From: Ehretia macrophylla
Lineage: Eukaryota; Streptophyta; Magnoliopsida; Boraginales; Ehretiaceae
Reading direction: 5' to 3'
NCBI GenBank assembly: GCA_037974665.1
Contig: CM075770.1
Span: 1,500,501-1,564,500 of the forward strand
DNA length: 64,000 nucleotides
Shown here: in pieces, positions 12,716 to 24,172 of the stretch
Layout: every line of letters begins with the position of its first letter
Position numbering within the stretch: the stretch's first letter is position 1
Position numbers and translations under genes: made by a program
Notes under the pieces: model-generated
Told to the model about the DNA's origin: nothing
The model's input: the letters and a program-made list of their open reading frames with translations, nothing else
The model's database searches: none

Positions 12716-13129
12716 TAATAGTGGTTCATGAGCTTGGCCTTTATTTGACGAATTGACGAGTCTTTATCGTGCCTTTTATGTTTGATTCACTCTTAATAAA
12801 TAAGCCCTCTTAATAGTTGTTCTGACCATTTTTCTTTTAAACTAGATTAGCGTAATGGGTTTTAGCAGTTCCAATTTCTTTCTGCCTACTTTTATGTAAT
12901 AAAGTGTAGAGATTTAAGAATGATTTATTGACAACTTCTTGATATGCAGCGTACACAGCTATTTTAAATATCCCTGGGGAACTTTCTCAAGTTGGATTTC
13001 ATGCTGTTACGCATGTTTATCTTGCACGTCATTCCTGTTTGCCTATATAAGTTTATCTGCTTCTTAGAGGTAACTAATTCATTGAGTAATTCACGCTTGC
13101 AGGTTATTGACTGAACGTAAGCTAAAGGA

Positions 13130-16100
13130 ATGAATCTACAGCAAAATGTACAGTCCAGATCTTCCGCTAATGGATTCAGTCGTCGTAGGAATGATAGAGA
13201 GCCTGGGCCTAGATTGGATAGTAAGTTGCAGACTGGGAAAACAAATTCCAATAGATTGACCAGTGTAGGTGAGAGTCTGGACTTTTTAACTCTTTCACGT
13301 TATTCCTTGCCCTTTGATCTGACTTCAAATGTTCCAGGTAAAGACGGAGGCTACGAAAGCCCTTCACGTGAAAGACTTGTTTACTTAACCACATGTCTTC
13401 TTGGACATCATGTGGAAGTGCAAGTTCTGGATGGATCTGTGTTTTCTGGTATATTTCATGCAACAAATGCTGAGAAAGACTTGGGTATGTTTTTTTTTTT
13501 TTTTTAACTTCTTCTGTGTAGTTGAAGGCAAATGCAGTGCAAATCTGTACTTACCGATGACCTTTTTACTTCCACTGGGCATAGGAATCATTTTGAAGAT
13601 GGCTCGGTTAATAAAAGATGGTTCTCGAGGAAACAAAAATAATTCAGATTCTGTTAGCAAACCCCCTTCCAAGACTTTGATCATACCAGCTAAAGAGCTT
13701 GTGCAAGTCATGGGAAAGGTTTGATGCATTGCTCGATCTGTTTTGTTCTTGAAGATAAACTATACGTCCTGAAACCTAGACCCCTGGTTGTTTGAGAAAA
13801 TCCTTTAAATAAGTCGATCAATCATATGATAGTGTTTATTGTTAAACTGTAGTGGCAAATTTTCATTTGAAACTTGCGAATCATCAATCACACGTGTCAA
13901 CATTGCTAACATATTTTAGTGGCTCAGTGAGCCATACTTATACTCTTCTAGCTTTCTTCTCCAATTGGTGCAGGGTGTTCCTGTAACTCGAGATGGACTA
14001 ACAAATGAGCTTCTGCATGAAAAACAACATGAGCTTTTGATAGACTCTTATATATCACAATCTCGACATGTGGAGGTGGAAAGGGAGTTAGAACGCTGGG
14101 TACCTGACAATAATGATCCTGGGTGTCCTGAGTTGGAGAATATCTTTGATGGCCCTTGGAATAGGTTGTTAAGTTGTCCTTTAGTTTTGCCTTATTCTTT
14201 GGGTAAATTTGTACATAGATTAATGGTCCCTCTTGTGATTATTTTCCTGGCAAAGCTACTACTCATCCAGAATCTGCTAGAGGGTCTCTAATTTAACTTG
14301 GATTCTGTTGCTGTTGTAACAATCAAGTGGTCTCTTTCTCTAATATGATGATAAAACTTTAATTGTGACATCCTATTGGCAGCAACTCTTGGTTTATTCA
14401 GGAACCTCTCTATTTTTTCCGGTGTAACTAACAGGCTCTTATTAAATGATATAAATGATCAGTAAAATCTATATGGGAGGAATTCTTCCCTGTGCAAGTA
14501 TACTTGAGTGCATCTCTCCGTGTACTCTTTTTGATGTGATCAGTAATAACATATTCCTATTAATAGTGGTACGATTGTTTAAACAATGAAGAGCAAATTT
14601 AGCAAAGCTATACTATTGACTAAGAGATGGATCATGTGGAGAGCTATCAGAGTGATACACTAGGCTTGTGATTGTTCTTCACAATTAGGCTTTTATTCTG
14701 CAGAAGCTTGGGAAATCTGCTTTATAAGGACAATAAGTTGGTTCAATTTCATAGTGATATCTTCCTGGTCATTATTGTTTGTGGTGGTTTTTGATAACTA
14801 ATAGGATTACAGATTTGAGACGTTGCAAATAATTCCATAGAGTGTAAAATGTATTATAATGTGGTTTAATTGTATTGCTGGCTGGGAGTGAAAGAAAATT
14901 ATGTACTGTTTTTCTTATGGGCAGTTTTCCCTTTGTCCAGTTTGTGCATATATGATGACACTGTTTTTGTCCTTTATGCACATTAGGGGTTGGGATCAAT
15001 TTGAAGTCAATAAAGCATTATTTGGAGTGAAAAGCACGTTCAATGAGGAATTATATACGACAAAGCTAGAGAGAGGTCCTCAGATGAGAGAGTTGGAAAA
15101 GGAGGCTGTGAGAATAGCTAGAGAAATTGAGGGTGAGGAAACAAGCGATCTTCATCTAGCTGATGTAAGTTTGTCATATCCAATAAACTTTTTCTCTTCA
15201 CTTCATTTCCTTCTTTCAGTTTTGGTTTTTTTGTTTGTTACATAGAAAAAAATTGCTTTTTCAACAGGAAAGAGGACTTCAACTTCATGAAGACCTTGAA
15301 ATTGATGAAGAGACCAGATACTCATCGGTCTTTAGAAAGGTTGATGACAGTGGCTCTGATGACAGTGAGGACATATTGTTGGATACATGCAATGACGAGA
15401 CATTTGCTGGTGTCTCCCACTCTGTTATTGGCAAGCCAATAACGGACTTGAGCAGTTGGAAGACTGATAATGGAGCTCAAGTTCCACAAAGAGCTGTGTC
15501 AATAGTATTACTCAAACTGTTAAACTAATTATCCTTTTGCAGTCCTTTAACATTGTTGGTCTGATTAGTGGAATAAGTTTTTTGAGTTTGTTGCTTTAGT
15601 TGCTGCTGCTTACTGACAATAGCTTTTTCTCTTTCACTTTTGTATTTCTTCCCTACATTCCTATGGGTCAATGGCAATTCAAAGATCATATGCGGTTTCT
15701 ACATTTTTTCAGTAGTTAATTTTTCGTTTCTTGGGTTTCTAGGATGAAGTTCAGACTTCTCAATCAAGTACGAGCAGGGAAATGAATCATTCTGGTTCTG
15801 CAGATACTTTTGGACAGCTATCAGTTGAACATCTTCCGAGAAATGTGTTGGATGATATCAGGTTTTCTTTTTATTTTGCAAATGGTTATAATGATATTCC
15901 AACAATCAAGTTCTTTTGGGATGAGCAGCCTGCATAGTTGTTATGACCAATGAAATCAATGCTTTCTTCTTTGTTTTTTTATTAATGCCATGGCTTTGAT
16001 CTGCTTACTGAAATCTCTTCACTATAGGTTTCAAGAGAATCATTACACTAAGGATGATGTAGAAAAGAAAAAGGTAAGTTGATATCTATGAAAAAATCTG

Positions 16101-18531
16101 CATATGCATTTTTAGGATGGAAATGTTTCTTTCATTTTAGACGGAAATTTTCTAATTTTTAAATTTCCACTTTTTTTTTATTCAGCTACCTGATGAAGAT
16201 TACACGTCAAAACCTGATGGTGAGTAAATTTTAAGTTGTTTATATTAGTTTGTCAAGTGACATGCACCCCCTCCCTCCTTCTCTCTCTCTCTCTCTCTCT
16301 GAACATCTGTTGATCCCTTGATTTTTTCACTTGTGATTTATGCTATCTAAATTCTCCTTTATTGTTGAAATCATCATTTGTTATTTGGTACATGTATAGA
16401 TACATGGTCAACTCAGAGGCTGGAGAAAGAAAGCACTGATAAAGGTGGATTGTCTGCTAATGCAACTGCATATGCTCCATCCCATGTTTCATCCAAGTCT
16501 GAGGAAAAGACAAGTTCTTCTAATGAACCACGGGAGGATGTAGTATCTTCTAAGGCACAAGGGACTGCACAATCTTCTAATACTCCTGCACAAACTAGTA
16601 CTTCTGCATCATTCACTACTGATCGTCGAGGTGCTCCCTCAACTTCATCTGGCCCTGGATTGTCACCAAGTTCATCTGTGGGTTCTTTGTCTTCAGAAAA
16701 GTCAACCTTGAATCCACACGCTAAGGTCAGGATGACAAGCTGTCTGCCTTTTTCAAATAATTCTTCCATCTCTCCATTTCTTTTCTTTGTTTTTTGGGGA
16801 TCAGAATGACAGAGATGTGCACATGGGCCTGGGATTAGTTATTCGTCGTGGCCTTGCATCCCCCCTTTTTTCTTCTGTCTTTCAGAAAATATTCTACTTC
16901 CTGCTCGAGATGGCTAATAAAATCTTGCCCCTCTTTGTTCTGTTCCTGTGGAATGTTTTACCAGGAATTTAAACTAAATCCAAATGCAAAGAGTTTTATC
17001 CCGTCTCAGACACCCATGAGGCCGGCCTCTCCAGTATCTGATGGTTCTTTCTACTATCCAGCTAATCTGGCTGCTGTGCCGCACATGCATGGCATGCCTG
17101 TTGGCATTGGGGTAAGTTGGTAGTTAACAGTTTACCATTCTTCTTGGGTTCTATTGGTTCTCCATATGGATTAGCTGGGGGGTGAAATAGATAATTTTGG
17201 CATTTCTTTTTTTCTTTAAGATAAACCAAACTGCATCTTGATATTAATGAACAACATTTTTTTTTTTGTCGGAAGATTAATGAACAACTTGTTGCATGAG
17301 TGCTGCTTCCATTTATCAAGTAATTAGTTGGGTAAATTTCACATTTAGTTCCTATAGTTTACATGTTTTTTCAATGTCGTCCCTAATGTTCCAAAAGATT
17401 CATAATATTCCTTAATGTCTACAAAAGTGATTCAAAATGGTCTTTATTGTTCATTTTAACCACTTTGGTCCTTATTGTTTTAAAAAAAATTCAGTTTAGT
17501 CCCTTTTGTTTCTTAAAAAAATTCTCCTGTTTGGGGACTAAATTGAAATTTTTTGGAAAACAATAGGGACTAAATTAACAAGTTTTGAACAACAAAGACC
17601 ATTTTGAATCACTTTTGTAAACATTAGAGACTAGTATGATTTTTTTCAAACATTAAGGACCAACTTGAAAAAAGTGTAAACAATAGGGACTATATGCATA
17701 ATTTACCCTAATTAGTTGACCCTGTTGGTCATTAATATTTACACGTGTTTCTGTTTATCAGAGCTAATATATGATCATAAGTTGTTGGAAAACTGAAACT
17801 CTTTTTCATTTCATTATATAATTTGGGGCATCAAAGAGAGTTGGAAAACTGGAACAATGTTTGTTCATTCCCATGTGGAATCTGTCAAAGATTTATGAAA
17901 GCTGACGAAAACGAGAGGAATTATATTCTACTTGTGAGGGGCCATAGCTCCGCCTTCCCCCTTAAGAAAGTAAAGAAATAAATCTAATAGCGTAGGATTC
18001 CCTATAATGGTATTTCTGCCTGTTTTATTATTTGTAGCTTACCACAGGTCCATTGCAGATTGGGCCCTCATATTCAGCAAATCAACCAGTTATATTCAAT
18101 CCACAGGCTGCTCAAACAACACAACCATATTTTCCTCCAAATGGGCCTCAGGTAAACCTGCTTTTGGTGCTGATGTCATGGGTGTGGTCGTTATTGTACA
18201 ATTTTTTTTTTTTACATGAACATTTTTGCTTTGATTTGTATCGACTGACATAACAATTTGGACAACAGATGATGTTTGGTCACCCGCGGCAATTTGTGTA
18301 CATGCCAACCTATCCCTCTGTAAGGATATATATTTTGTGATGTTATAATTATTAAATTCGTTATGTTGGAGACCTCTTTCTGGTTTTTTCTCTGATTATG
18401 ATTGGTTAATGGTTGTGGTTGTATTCCAGCTCTATAAAGAGAACTTAACCTTGCTCTTTGTCAGCTCTGACGATTCACATTGTTGGTTTGTTCTTACACA
18501 GGAAATGCCGTACAAAGGTAGAGAATTTTAG
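13130..18531 (+). CDS. CID4: Ataxin-2 homologue, PABP-interacting protein CID4/CID3 type
   Basis: Predicted 623-residue RNA-binding regulator that works with poly(A)-binding protein in the cytoplasm, probably in mRNA stability, translation and stress granules (family knowledge). I place coding exons at 13130-13268, 13338-13484, 13585-13718, 13974-14164, 14987-15164, 15268-15504, 15743-15861, 16028-16073, 16186-16219, 16400-16725, 16965-17111, 18059-18151, 18269-18319 and 18502-18531. All phases agree; the donor at 15505 could instead be 15496. An ataxin-2 Sm fold lies at about residues 54-138 (RERLVYLTTCLLGH, FHATNAEKDL), LsmAD at about 205-263 (WDQFEVNKALFGVKSTF), and the PABP-binding PAM2 region at about 512-531 (LNPHAK then LNPNAKSFIPS), split by an intron. 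A low-complexity tail ends in MPYKGREF. Arabidopsis CID4 is of similar length. Confidence 0.9.
13269..13337 (+). other. Short intron that is open and in frame (exitron-like)
   Basis: Between the first two coding exons of the CID4-type gene, a 69-nt interval starts GTGAGA and ends TTCCAG. Spliced out, it joins NRLTSV to GKDGGYESPSRER, the family form. Its length is a multiple of three and it has no stop, so retention would add 23 residues just before the Sm fold. Confidence 0.6.
17330..17709. mobile_element. Mutator-type MITE in a CID4 intron
   Basis: The termini GGGTAAATT and AATTTACCC are perfect inverted copies and the element folds back on itself along its length. It is flanked by a perfect 9-bp duplication TAATTAGTT (17321-17329 and 17710-17718), the duplication length typical of Mutator-like elements. 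It lies in the intron between coding exons 17111 and 18059. No coding capacity. Confidence 0.9.
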
Positions 18532-18974
18532 CTCGTCCGGTGAAGTCATTTTCTGATATTTGTCTGAATTGAACTGTTGGAACAATTTTTCGCGGAAAAG
18601 CCTACTAGCTGATAAACGGTCTAACAGCTCTTACCATTTCTGTGCTGGGAGGATTGGCTTTACTGAGACGTAATTTTATAACTTTGTAAACTTATACTAT
18701 GTTGGTGGTCTCTCAATGTCTGTTCTTTTTCTTTTTCTTTTGTCTCATGCACAATACTCCAAAGCATTTGTTCGCGTTTTAACTTTTTGATTTAGATAAA
18801 GTTTATGGATCATTTTGTGTTTAAGATTTTCCATCTCTAGCTATTTGAAGGATATCGATGGTAACTGTAAGCGGATAGTGCCCGTGTGCTTAAAGTGCAG
18901 TGAGATAAGTTAGCAAAATGTTTTTTTGCTTGGGTTGACTCTGTTTTTTGTAAATTAGTATTTGCTATTGGGTA

Positions 18975-19022
18975 AAATAAGGAGACAACCTCTCGACAAG
19001 AATGAGTAGCGTCGTTAATAGT
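18975..19022 (+). mobile_element. Tiny remnant of an RTE-type LINE 3' end
   Basis: The sequence around CTCTCGACAAGAATGAGTAG matches the LINE copy at 12615-12645 (CTCTCGACAGGAACGAATGG) and continues GCGTCGT in both. Only a few dozen bases remain, just past the CID4 3' end. Confidence 0.45.
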
Positions 19023-19288
19023 TGAGGGGTTGTCAATGGTGCCCTTGGCCTTTGTTTCATCTGCTCCCTCAATAGTATGCTCTTCCTACGTCTAGTTACA
19101 ATTTTGGATTGATATTGTGTTTATTCTGCAGTTGCAGTTTTATTTGTTCTTTTGTACTTCTCATTCCTTTATGCTTTGCTTTGGGAAGGTGCAGGTAAAT
19201 GTTTCTTTCTCCAAGGGGAAGAACAAGCGGTAAAATTGTTGGATAGAGAAGCAAAGATTATAAATTCGAACTTCTTTTTTGACTAAAT

Positions 19289-19860
19289 GGGTATTTTTTA
19301 TTGAGACTCTCCACTTTTATATATATGAGACTTAGATCCTATATTTATTGAAAAGTGAGACTTAACATTTTTTATGTTAAAAATTGATTAAATATTCTGT
19401 TAAATGGATGTGAAATGTCATTTTTGCCCTTACCACAAAAGGAAAAAAAAGAAGAGAGAGGAGGAGAATCAAATGAGGACACAATAGAAGAAAGAAAGAA
19501 AATACGTGATTGGGAAAGTGAAGGAAGAAACAAAGGATGAGAAAAAGAAAAAGTAAGGGAGAGTAAAAAGGAAAGAGGAAAAGAGGAAAAGAATAGAAAA
19601 AGTTAGAAGGTAGGATTTTTTTTCTTTTTTTGGTTAATTGAGAAGGTAGGAAAGTTTTTATTTATTTATTTATTTTTGGTCAGAAATGAGGGCAAGATTG
19701 AAATTTTGTGTGATTATAAGGGCAACATGGGGCTTTGACAATTTTTTGACAGAAAATGTGTTGGATTTTTAACAAGAGGGTGTTAGTCTTACTTTTCAAC
19801 AAGTTTTGGGTTTAAGTCACACTTTTCTAATAAGTGAAGGGGTTTGAAGCAAAATAACCC
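19289..19860. mobile_element. Mutator-type MITE (candidate)
   Basis: The left end GGGTATTTTTTATTGAGACT and the right end GAAGCAAAATAACCC are inverted copies with mismatches. Inner segments such as GAAAAGTGAGACTTAA pair with TTTAAGTCACACTTTTC. The flanks TGACTAAAT and TTACTAAAT agree at eight of nine bases, fitting a decayed 9-bp target duplication. The middle contains purine-rich sequence (GAAAGAGGAAAAG) that could be captured or expanded DNA. Confidence 0.65.
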
Positions 19861-21835
19861 TTACTAAATTGATGCATATATTAGTGATACCATTACATCA
19901 CCGGATATTATTTACAGTATTAAAGTAAATTGAATATGAACCTCTTTAAAGTAGATTTATCGTTATTTTCTCTAAAAAATTGTCTCTTGCCCTCAAAAGT
20001 GAAGGAGAAGAGGCATAAGTACAATTGGGTGCCAGGTCAATTTATGTGTGGAGAGATCCAATTGTCAAAATCAACAAAGAGATCATCATTGGTCAAGATC
20101 CAAATAAATTAATCTTGATGAGAGGTATTAATTTTTAACTTCTCTATCTTACTTTAGTATGTCAAATAAATATTGGTATAAGAGGTAATGAACGAATAAG
20201 AAAAATGGGATGATAACTGATAAGCCAGTAACAATGCTCAATTTTTGTAGACCTAGATAGATAATACAAATAAATGCTGTGCGGATTAAATGGGACCACA
20301 GCATGAAACTCCACCACAAGATCCATCCATGCCTAGCATTTAGCAACATCAATATGTAGGTTTACATAATTATATTACCATAGCCTTATCAAAATAAATC
20401 AACTCAGTGGTCCAATTCTCATCTTAATGTTGTTTAAGATTTGTTGAATCCCAAAAATCATATAGTAAGAGAGAAAGACAAGAATCAAGATGCGGAACAG
20501 CTCTTAATAAGTGAAAACTAAACCCTATAGTAAGTCAATAATATTAGGAGCAAAAGTATCATGACCTAAAAACTCTTATACCAATTTTTTTAGAAATAAC
20601 CTAGTAGTTGGTTATTCTCTTAACAATTGAAATATCAGAGTTCGAATCTTATGGGACGGGGGTAAAAAAAAAAAAACAATTTCTTCTGAACAACTATTTT
20701 TCTTACTTTTAGAACATCCTATTGATGAAAATTAAATATTATGTAATAAAATGTTTGAACTTTGATTATCAATATCTGGAGAAAGAAAATACATGTTATA
20801 AAGTCAAAAAAAAAAAAAAAATGTCTCAACTAAATGATTCAGATCCAAGACCATATAAAAAGTGAAACCAAAAAGCATATAGCAAGTGAATTATTATTTT
20901 TTGGGGTCAAAAGATGAAGGTTATGTTTGGCCTTATTTTTTGATATTCAAAAATGCTTTTTGTAAGTTTAGAAATTACAGTTAATTTGTTTGACCCATTT
21001 CTGAAAGTACTTTTAGGTAAAAATTGAAATTGAAAAAGTTAAAAAACAATAAGTTCTAAATTGGAGCTTTCAAAATAAGTTTTTGCAAAACTGTTTTTAC
21101 ATAATGCGGGAAACTGTTTTTTTTTTCTTTCTCAAATATACCCTTTTCATATTTTTTAAAGTTCAACATTACCCTCAAATTTTTTAAAAGTTCAACATTG
21201 CTCAATATAAATTAAACAATCAACGACTTTTGTTCAACTATATTTCTAATTATATTTCTAATCAAAACTCTAATGCTAAAAACTTTACAATTCAAAAATT
21301 AAAATTTCACAATTAAACCAAATAAAACCGAAATCTCATTCAAATAAAGGAAGGCAATTACTATTGACTAGCAAAGTATCATGACTTACTGGCTTAGCAA
21401 AAAAAAAAAAACGTATCATGACTTAAAAACTATAGTACCGATCTTTTTTCTGAACAATGATTTCCCCTACTTTTGGAATATCTTATCGATGAAAATCACT
21501 TATTATATTATGAAATATACGAACTATGAGATGGTACAAGTTTATAAATTGTAAAATTAAATGATTCAGATCCAAGATATATTTTATAAATCTTTGGATT
21601 GCTTCTCTCTCTTTGGAAATTTTTTGGTCGGCCTGATCCAAAGCCTAAAGACAAGTGGACTTCACATATTATAAGATTTATTTGTATATAAATAAGTTGA
21701 TGATCAACACTGATTAGAGAAGTTCTTATCTTTTATAAATGTTTTTTTTTGTCGAAATCTCTCATACATCAATAGACAGAAAGAAAGCTCTAGCTTGATT
21801 TACTTTTTTTCTTTTTTACTTTCTTAAAAATAAAA

Positions 21836-22253
21836 GGATAAATAGTGTATTATTTTTTTATATTTTATTAAAAATACACAATATTCTTAGTGTTTTAAAA
21901 ATTAACTGATTATTCTCTTATATTTTATTAAAAGTGCACAATACCTCTATGTATTTTAAAAATTAACTGATTACCTCTCTATATTTTATAAAAGTAGATG
22001 ATTACCCCATTGTATTTTATAAAAGTAACTGATTGCCCCCCTTATATTTTCTAACAAAAGCGAAATTGTTAAAAAATACAGGGGGATAATTAATTACTTT
22101 TATAAAATACAAGGGGGTAATCAGTTAAATTTTAAAATACAGGGGTTATTATGCACTTTTAGCAAAATATAGGAAGGTAATCAGCTAATTTTTAAAACAC
22201 ATGGGGTATTGTGTATTTTTAATAAAACACAAGGGATAATACGCTATTTATCC
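21836..22253. mobile_element. Mutator-type MITE
   Basis: The termini GGATAAATAGTGTATTA and TAATACGCTATTTATCC are inverted copies and the whole 418 bp folds back, with several repeated steps of an ATTTTATAAAAGTAACTGATTA-like unit. The flanking 9-bp duplication AAAATAAAA is perfect (21827-21835 and 22254-22262), although it is of low complexity. Its end motif GGATAAAT is the same as that of the element at 49975. Confidence 0.85.
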
Positions 22254-22423
22254 AAAATAAAATGAAAAATTGTGAGTAAGTACTTCCCACGCAACACATA
22301 GCGCGTGGCTAACGATCAGAGCTGGGAGATAAGTGACAAATAAGATAAGGACCCTTGACTACTCTTTCACACAGCACACTACACAACAAAGACACTTCAT
22401 TTATCAACTTTAAAATAATCAAA

Positions 22424-22560
22424 AATTGCCAAAACCCAATATATTTAAAATTCAGAAAAAAAAAATGTTACAAAAATAACGGATTATAAATTGCCAAAAC
22501 CCAATATATTTAAAATTCAGAAAACAAATGTTACAAAAATAATGGATTATAAATTGCCAA
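22424..22560. repeat. Tandem repeat, about 2.2 copies of a 63-65 bp unit
   Basis: The unit begins AAATTGCCAAAACCCAATAT and recurs at about 22424, 22488 and (partial) 22551, nearly identical. It lies about 0.5 kb upstream of the presumed NF-YA transcription start. No other meaning is apparent. Confidence 0.8.
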
Positions 22561-23869
22561 ACCCCATCTAATGAAATAAGAAACAATTGTTTAAGTCTTA
22601 ATAAAAATAACACAAAAAAAAACAATTGTTTAAGTGGTTGTAGATGTTATAAAATAATTGTTATAAAGATAATAATATAAAAAAGAGTTGAGAGAAATTA
22701 GAGAAAAATTTATTAATTTTATAGTAAATTATAAATTATAATAAATATCTAGTTACAAGAAAATAGGATTACTATAAAATTACTATGTACAAAATATCAG
22801 AAGTTACTATTTATATAATACCGACAGCTACTATTTGTAAAATATCAGAGATTACTATTTATTTATGTATTAATATCAATCTTTTACTTGATGTAAATAT
22901 CTATTATCCAACTTTTGCCAACAAAAAAAGCTAATAAGATAAGAATACTAATAATATTATGAGAGATGTATTGTGGGTTTGAAGAAAGGAGACATGCCCA
23001 AGACCATACCGACAACATTTTCCCACACTCTTTGCCAAATCCCAAAAGGTACTACTTCACGTCTCTACAACTTCTGTTGCTATCTTTACTTTTTTTTTTC
23101 AATAAAGATCAAAATTGTGATTTAAAGTAATTATAACGAATCATTATTGGACTAATCTTCCTTTGTTTTATTCTGACTAATCTTGTCCAACCTTTGTTTT
23201 ATTCTCTGTGTGGGATTCTATATACTATATGTACTGTTTGTACACTATTATGCTTTATATGGTGTTGATAAACTTTAAAAAAAGAAGCTTTCTTTAAGCA
23301 AAAACATAAATATCTCTTGTATATGAAGTCTTGGTGTCTCTAAAGCTATGTAGTTGGTGCTCTTTGTATGCTAATAATGATGCTGGAGTTGGAAATATTG
23401 GATTAAGTCTTCTGGGTAAGAGCTGTATGCTTTGTTGTGTATTAAAGATTTGATCTTTTTGGTTTTTTGTACTTGTTTTTACTTTTTCTTTGTACTATAT
23501 TCTTTGTTTTGCACGTTTCTGATGCATTCTCTTTTGGGGCATGGACCTTTTTTTTGGACAAAATTCTTGCCTTATTTGGATAGAGAAGAATTTTCTGTCT
23601 GATTTGCATACAGTTTGTGTTTGTCCCTCTTCCTTATTGGGTTTTCCTATTTGAACCCGGTTTTTTTTGGAAACAAAGTGTGTACACGTGCCCTTTAGTT
23701 AGATTGGATTTCATTTATGTGCATAATCTGACTTTTATACTTTGTTACTGATTAATATTTTTACTTAATTGTTGTTTTTTCCTTGTTTGTGAGGAATTTG
23801 TTATATTTTAGTAAAATTGTTGCGTGACTAATTAGTTTTTTCTTGGTTAAATAGAAAGCTTTTTTTATG

Positions 23870-23896
23870 TGATGGTGATGGTGATGGTGATGGTGC
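23870..23896. repeat. GATGGT microsatellite
   Basis: Four and a half copies of the hexamer GTGATG/GATGGT in the presumed 5' untranslated region or its intron, upstream of the NF-YA start codon. Confidence 0.8.
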
Positions 23897-24172
23897 TAAG
23901 CTCTTGAAGCTTATATGGACTCTGTAAACTGTGTTTGTGATCTGCTAAAGCTTTGATATGGTGTAGCATAGTGTTTGTTTGCTTTAGAATTCTTTTAATG
24001 TCTGTCTTATGAGTTTATGCTGTTGAGGCGGATGCTTAATTGAAAACCGGGTTGCTCATAAGCAGATAGCCAATTTCAGTAGCAGATCATTTTCTCACAA
24101 ATTAAGCTGCAGGAATTTCATCTCTAATTCCTTCGTGTTGAACTTCAAAAGAAGTAATTTAGATCCTGGAGA

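Larger units (their letters stand above)
18800..22960. other. Intergenic region between the CID4 and NF-YA genes
   Basis: No credible gene is visible. The region contains a LINE scrap, two foldback elements with 9-bp flanking duplications (19289-19860, 21836-22253), a short tandem repeat (22424-22560) and several A- or T-rich runs. A stretch at about 20925-21130 resembles a decayed foldback element but its ends cannot be fixed. Confidence 0.6.

Noticed and set aside
22424-22560. CRISPR-like appearance of repeated units
   Set aside because: Units are adjacent with no spacers, in plant nuclear DNA; a simple tandem repeat.
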